A stretch of 34,940 nt of DNA from Sphingobacteriales bacterium (GTDB lineage Bacteria > Bacteroidota > Bacteroidia > CAILMK01 > JAAYUY01), in contig JAAYUY010000207.1 of assembly GCA_012517435.1 (NCBI GenBank), forward strand, positions 1-34,940, read 5' to 3'. The position numbers and the translations under genes were made by a program. This document shows positions 33,345 through 34,940 of this stretch, piece by piece; position 1 is the stretch's first letter; each line of letters starts with the position of its first letter. The notes under the pieces are model-generated. The model worked only from the letters and a program-made list of their open reading frames with translations. It searched no databases and was not told the origin of the DNA.

Positions 33345-34313
33345 ATGGAAAAATCCGAAAGAGAATTTTTTGCGAAAATCCTGCTTTTTGGCGAGTACGG
33401 GGTCATTTGTAATTCCATGGGATTAAGCATTCCCTATCTTGAATTCAAAGGAAAACTGACTTTCTTCAATGAAAAATCCGGAGTATCTGCTGAATTTGCC
33501 CAAAAATCAAACAAATCCATCCGCCAGTTTTTCAAATACCTTTCAAATCTTGCCGAAAAAAACGAGTTGAAAACAAGACTAAATTTCGAAGAATTCAGCA
33601 AAGAACTCGACCGGAATATTTTCTTTGATTCCAACATTCCTCAGGGTTTTGGCATCGGCAGTTCAGGTGCATTGGTTGCCGCCATTTACGACAGATATGC
33701 CATCGATAAAATTCCTGCTGAAAAAAAACACACCAAACGTGAATTAAGAAAACTAAAGGATATTTTTGCACAGATGGAATCCTTCTTTCATGGAAAAAGC
33801 AGTGGCCTCGACCCAATCAACTGTTACCTGAACAAACCCCTACTGATTGAAAATATTTCAACCATTTCCGAAATAGGCTTAAATAAAATTGCTACTGAAG
33901 AAAAAAGCGGTATTTTCCTGATTGATACCGGCACTGTCGGAAACACCGGACCTCTGGTCAATTATTTCCTCGAACAATGTAAAGATGATAAATTTTATTC
34001 CTCTCTTCAGCAGGAAATGATTCCGGCTAATAATAAATGCATTAAATCATATATTAAAGGTGAGCTTTATGATTTTTATGTTCATGTCAAAGCTCTTTCA
34101 AAATTTTTACTTCATCATTTCGGGCCTATGATTCCCGATCCTTTTATTGAAGTCTGGAAAAAAGGCCTTGAAACCAGTGCTTATTATCTTAAATTATGTG
34201 GTTCCGGTGGTGGTGGCTATTTACTGGGTTTTGCCCGTGACCTCGAATATGCCAAGGAAGAACTCGAAAAACTTCAGGTTAAAATCATCCCTGTTGCAGT
34301 AACCTCTAAATGA
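33345..34313 (+). CDS. Mevalonate kinase-like GHMP kinase
   Basis: A GHMP kinase of about 322 residues that should phosphorylate mevalonate. Motif 1 is FFAKILLFGEYGVI (GEYG rather than the usual GEHA), the ATP loop is GFGIGSSGALVAAIY, the catalytic-Asp motif SSGLDPINCYLNKPLLIE and motif 3 LCGSGGGGYLLGF. I chose the ATG at 33345 (MEKSEREFF), directly after the decarboxylase stop. A longer reading from 33303 would overlap that gene by 41 bases and adds only a non-conserved N-terminus. Assignment as mevalonate rather than phosphomevalonate kinase rests on the DPIN motif and on cluster logic. Confidence 0.9.
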   Translation: MEKSEREFFAKILLFGEYGVICNSMGLSIPYLEFKGKLTFFNEKSGVSAEFAQKSNKSIRQFFKYLSNLAEKNELKTRLNFEEFSKELDRNIFFDSNIPQGFGIGSSGALVAAIYDRYAIDKIPAEKKHTKRELRKLKDIFAQMESFFHGKSSGLDPINCYLNKPLLIENISTISEIGLNKIATEEKSGIFLIDTGTVGNTGPLVNYFLEQCKDDKFYSSLQQEMIPANNKCIKSYIKGELYDFYVHVKALSKFLLHHFGPMIPDPFIEVWKKGLETSAYYLKLCGSGGGGYLLGFARDLEYAKEELEKLQVKIIPVAVTSK

Positions 34314-34320
34314 ATTAAAG

Positions 34321-34940
34321 ATGAATCTTTATTCCATCAATACCGGTTATTTTAAACTGGATGGCGGAGCCATGTTTGGCGTAGTACCAAAAGTCATCTG
34401 GCAAAAAACAAATCCTGCCGATGAAAATAACCTTTGCAGCTGGGCCATGCGGAGCCTTCTGGTCGAATCCGGTAACAAATTGATTCTTATTGACAATGGT
34501 ATTGGCAACAAACAAAAAGAATCTTTTTTCGCTCATTTTTACCTCCATGGAGACGATTCACTTGAGAAATCCCTTAAAAAATATGGCTTTACTCCGGATG
34601 ATATTACCGACAATGTACTCACCCACCTGCATTTCGACCATGCCGGAGGCGGAATCATCAGAGATAATGAAACCGGACAACTAAAGCCACTTTTTAAAAA
34701 CGCTACTTACTGGACCAGCAGAAGACAATGGGAAAACGCCATCCATCCGAATGATCGCGAAAAAGCATCCTATTTTGAAGAAAACCTACTCCCCATGCAG
34801 GAGGCAGGACAACTGAAATTTATTGAAAATGAAGGACAACTGTTCCCAGGTTTTGATGTCAGAATTTATGATGGTCATACTCCGGGACAGGTCATACCTT
34901 TTATCACTTATAAAGACACCAAAGTAATTTTTGCAGCCGA
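34321..34940 (+). CDS. Metallo-beta-lactamase-fold hydrolase, 3' end outside window
   Basis: The frame is open from the ATG at 34321 to the window end (206 codons). The MBL zinc motif THLHFDHAGG (His102, His104, Asp106, His107) and DGHTPGQ (third ligand His, near residue 190) are present. The first strands (MNLYSINTGYFKLDGGAMFG, SLLVESGNKLILIDNGIGN) resemble the lactonase/quorum-quencher-like group of MBL hydrolases. Two zinc ions and hydrolysis of an ester, lactone or thioester are expected, but the substrate is unknown. It starts 7 bases after the mevalonate kinase stop, so it is probably in the same transcript. Confidence 0.92.
   Translation, partial: MNLYSINTGYFKLDGGAMFGVVPKVIWQKTNPADENNLCSWAMRSLLVESGNKLILIDNGIGNKQKESFFAHFYLHGDDSLEKSLKKYGFTPDDITDNVLTHLHFDHAGGGIIRDNETGQLKPLFKNATYWTSRRQWENAIHPNDREKASYFEENLLPMQEAGQLKFIENEGQLFPGFDVRIYDGHTPGQVIPFITYKDTKVIFAA

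Overview
The window is a stretch of a low-GC chromosome from the phylum Bacteroidota. Three things support this. Several promoters have a TAnnTTTG -7 element. Many family types are typical of the phylum: DUF5683, an HQLGTP-type histidine kinase, an AsmA-like protein, and an anti-sigma factor without a zinc motif. The gene order parA-parB-DUF5683-dapB-lepB, together with mevalonate-pathway genes, resembles Flavobacteriia and related classes more than Bacteroides. I cannot place it below phylum level. Coding density is very high, no insertion sequence, prophage or CRISPR array is visible, and most of the window is ordinary core chromosome.

Layout. (1) 1-5641, minus strand: an apparent operon reading sigma factor -> membrane anti-sigma-like protein -> TPR protein -> small secreted protein -> HtrA-like serine protease -> caspase-like protease, the last cut by the window edge. 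All except the sigma factor carry a signal peptide or membrane anchor. (2) 5705-8445: an AsmA-like protein and a tRNA-Val(TAC). (3) 8725-11764, plus strand: an orphan histidine kinase and a long-chain acyl-CoA ligase. (4) 11770-17449, minus strand: nitroreductase, miaA, a pRiA4b ORF-3-like protein, CCA nucleotidyltransferase and yidC. (5) 17667-19028, plus strand: a lone receiver protein and a Sua5-type threonylcarbamoyladenylate synthase. (6) 19054-23487, minus strand: the parA-parB-DUF5683-dapB-lepB operon. (7) 23629-28873: membrane protein, PrsW-like protease, pyrophosphatase (plus strand), a Gfo/Idh/MocA oxidoreductase, LiaF-like and PspC proteins, a double universal stress protein and a TPR protein. 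(8) 29026-34313: HMG-CoA reductase, a GHMP kinase, two tandem receiver proteins on the opposite strand, diphosphomevalonate decarboxylase and mevalonate kinase. A metallo-beta-lactamase-fold hydrolase follows and is cut by the window end.

How the genes fit together. Region 8 covers HMG-CoA to isopentenyl diphosphate, with the GHMP kinase as the likely phosphomevalonate kinase. DMAPP from this route is the co-substrate of MiaA in region 4. Region 4 also holds the CCA-adding enzyme, needed by the CCA-less tRNA-Val in region 2, and region 5 holds the t6A enzyme, so tRNA maturation recurs through the window. The best candidate for an undescribed system is region 1. It looks like a sigma/anti-sigma-controlled, exported proteolytic module that pairs an HtrA-type protease with a caspase-fold protease and a small secreted protein with a basic linker.
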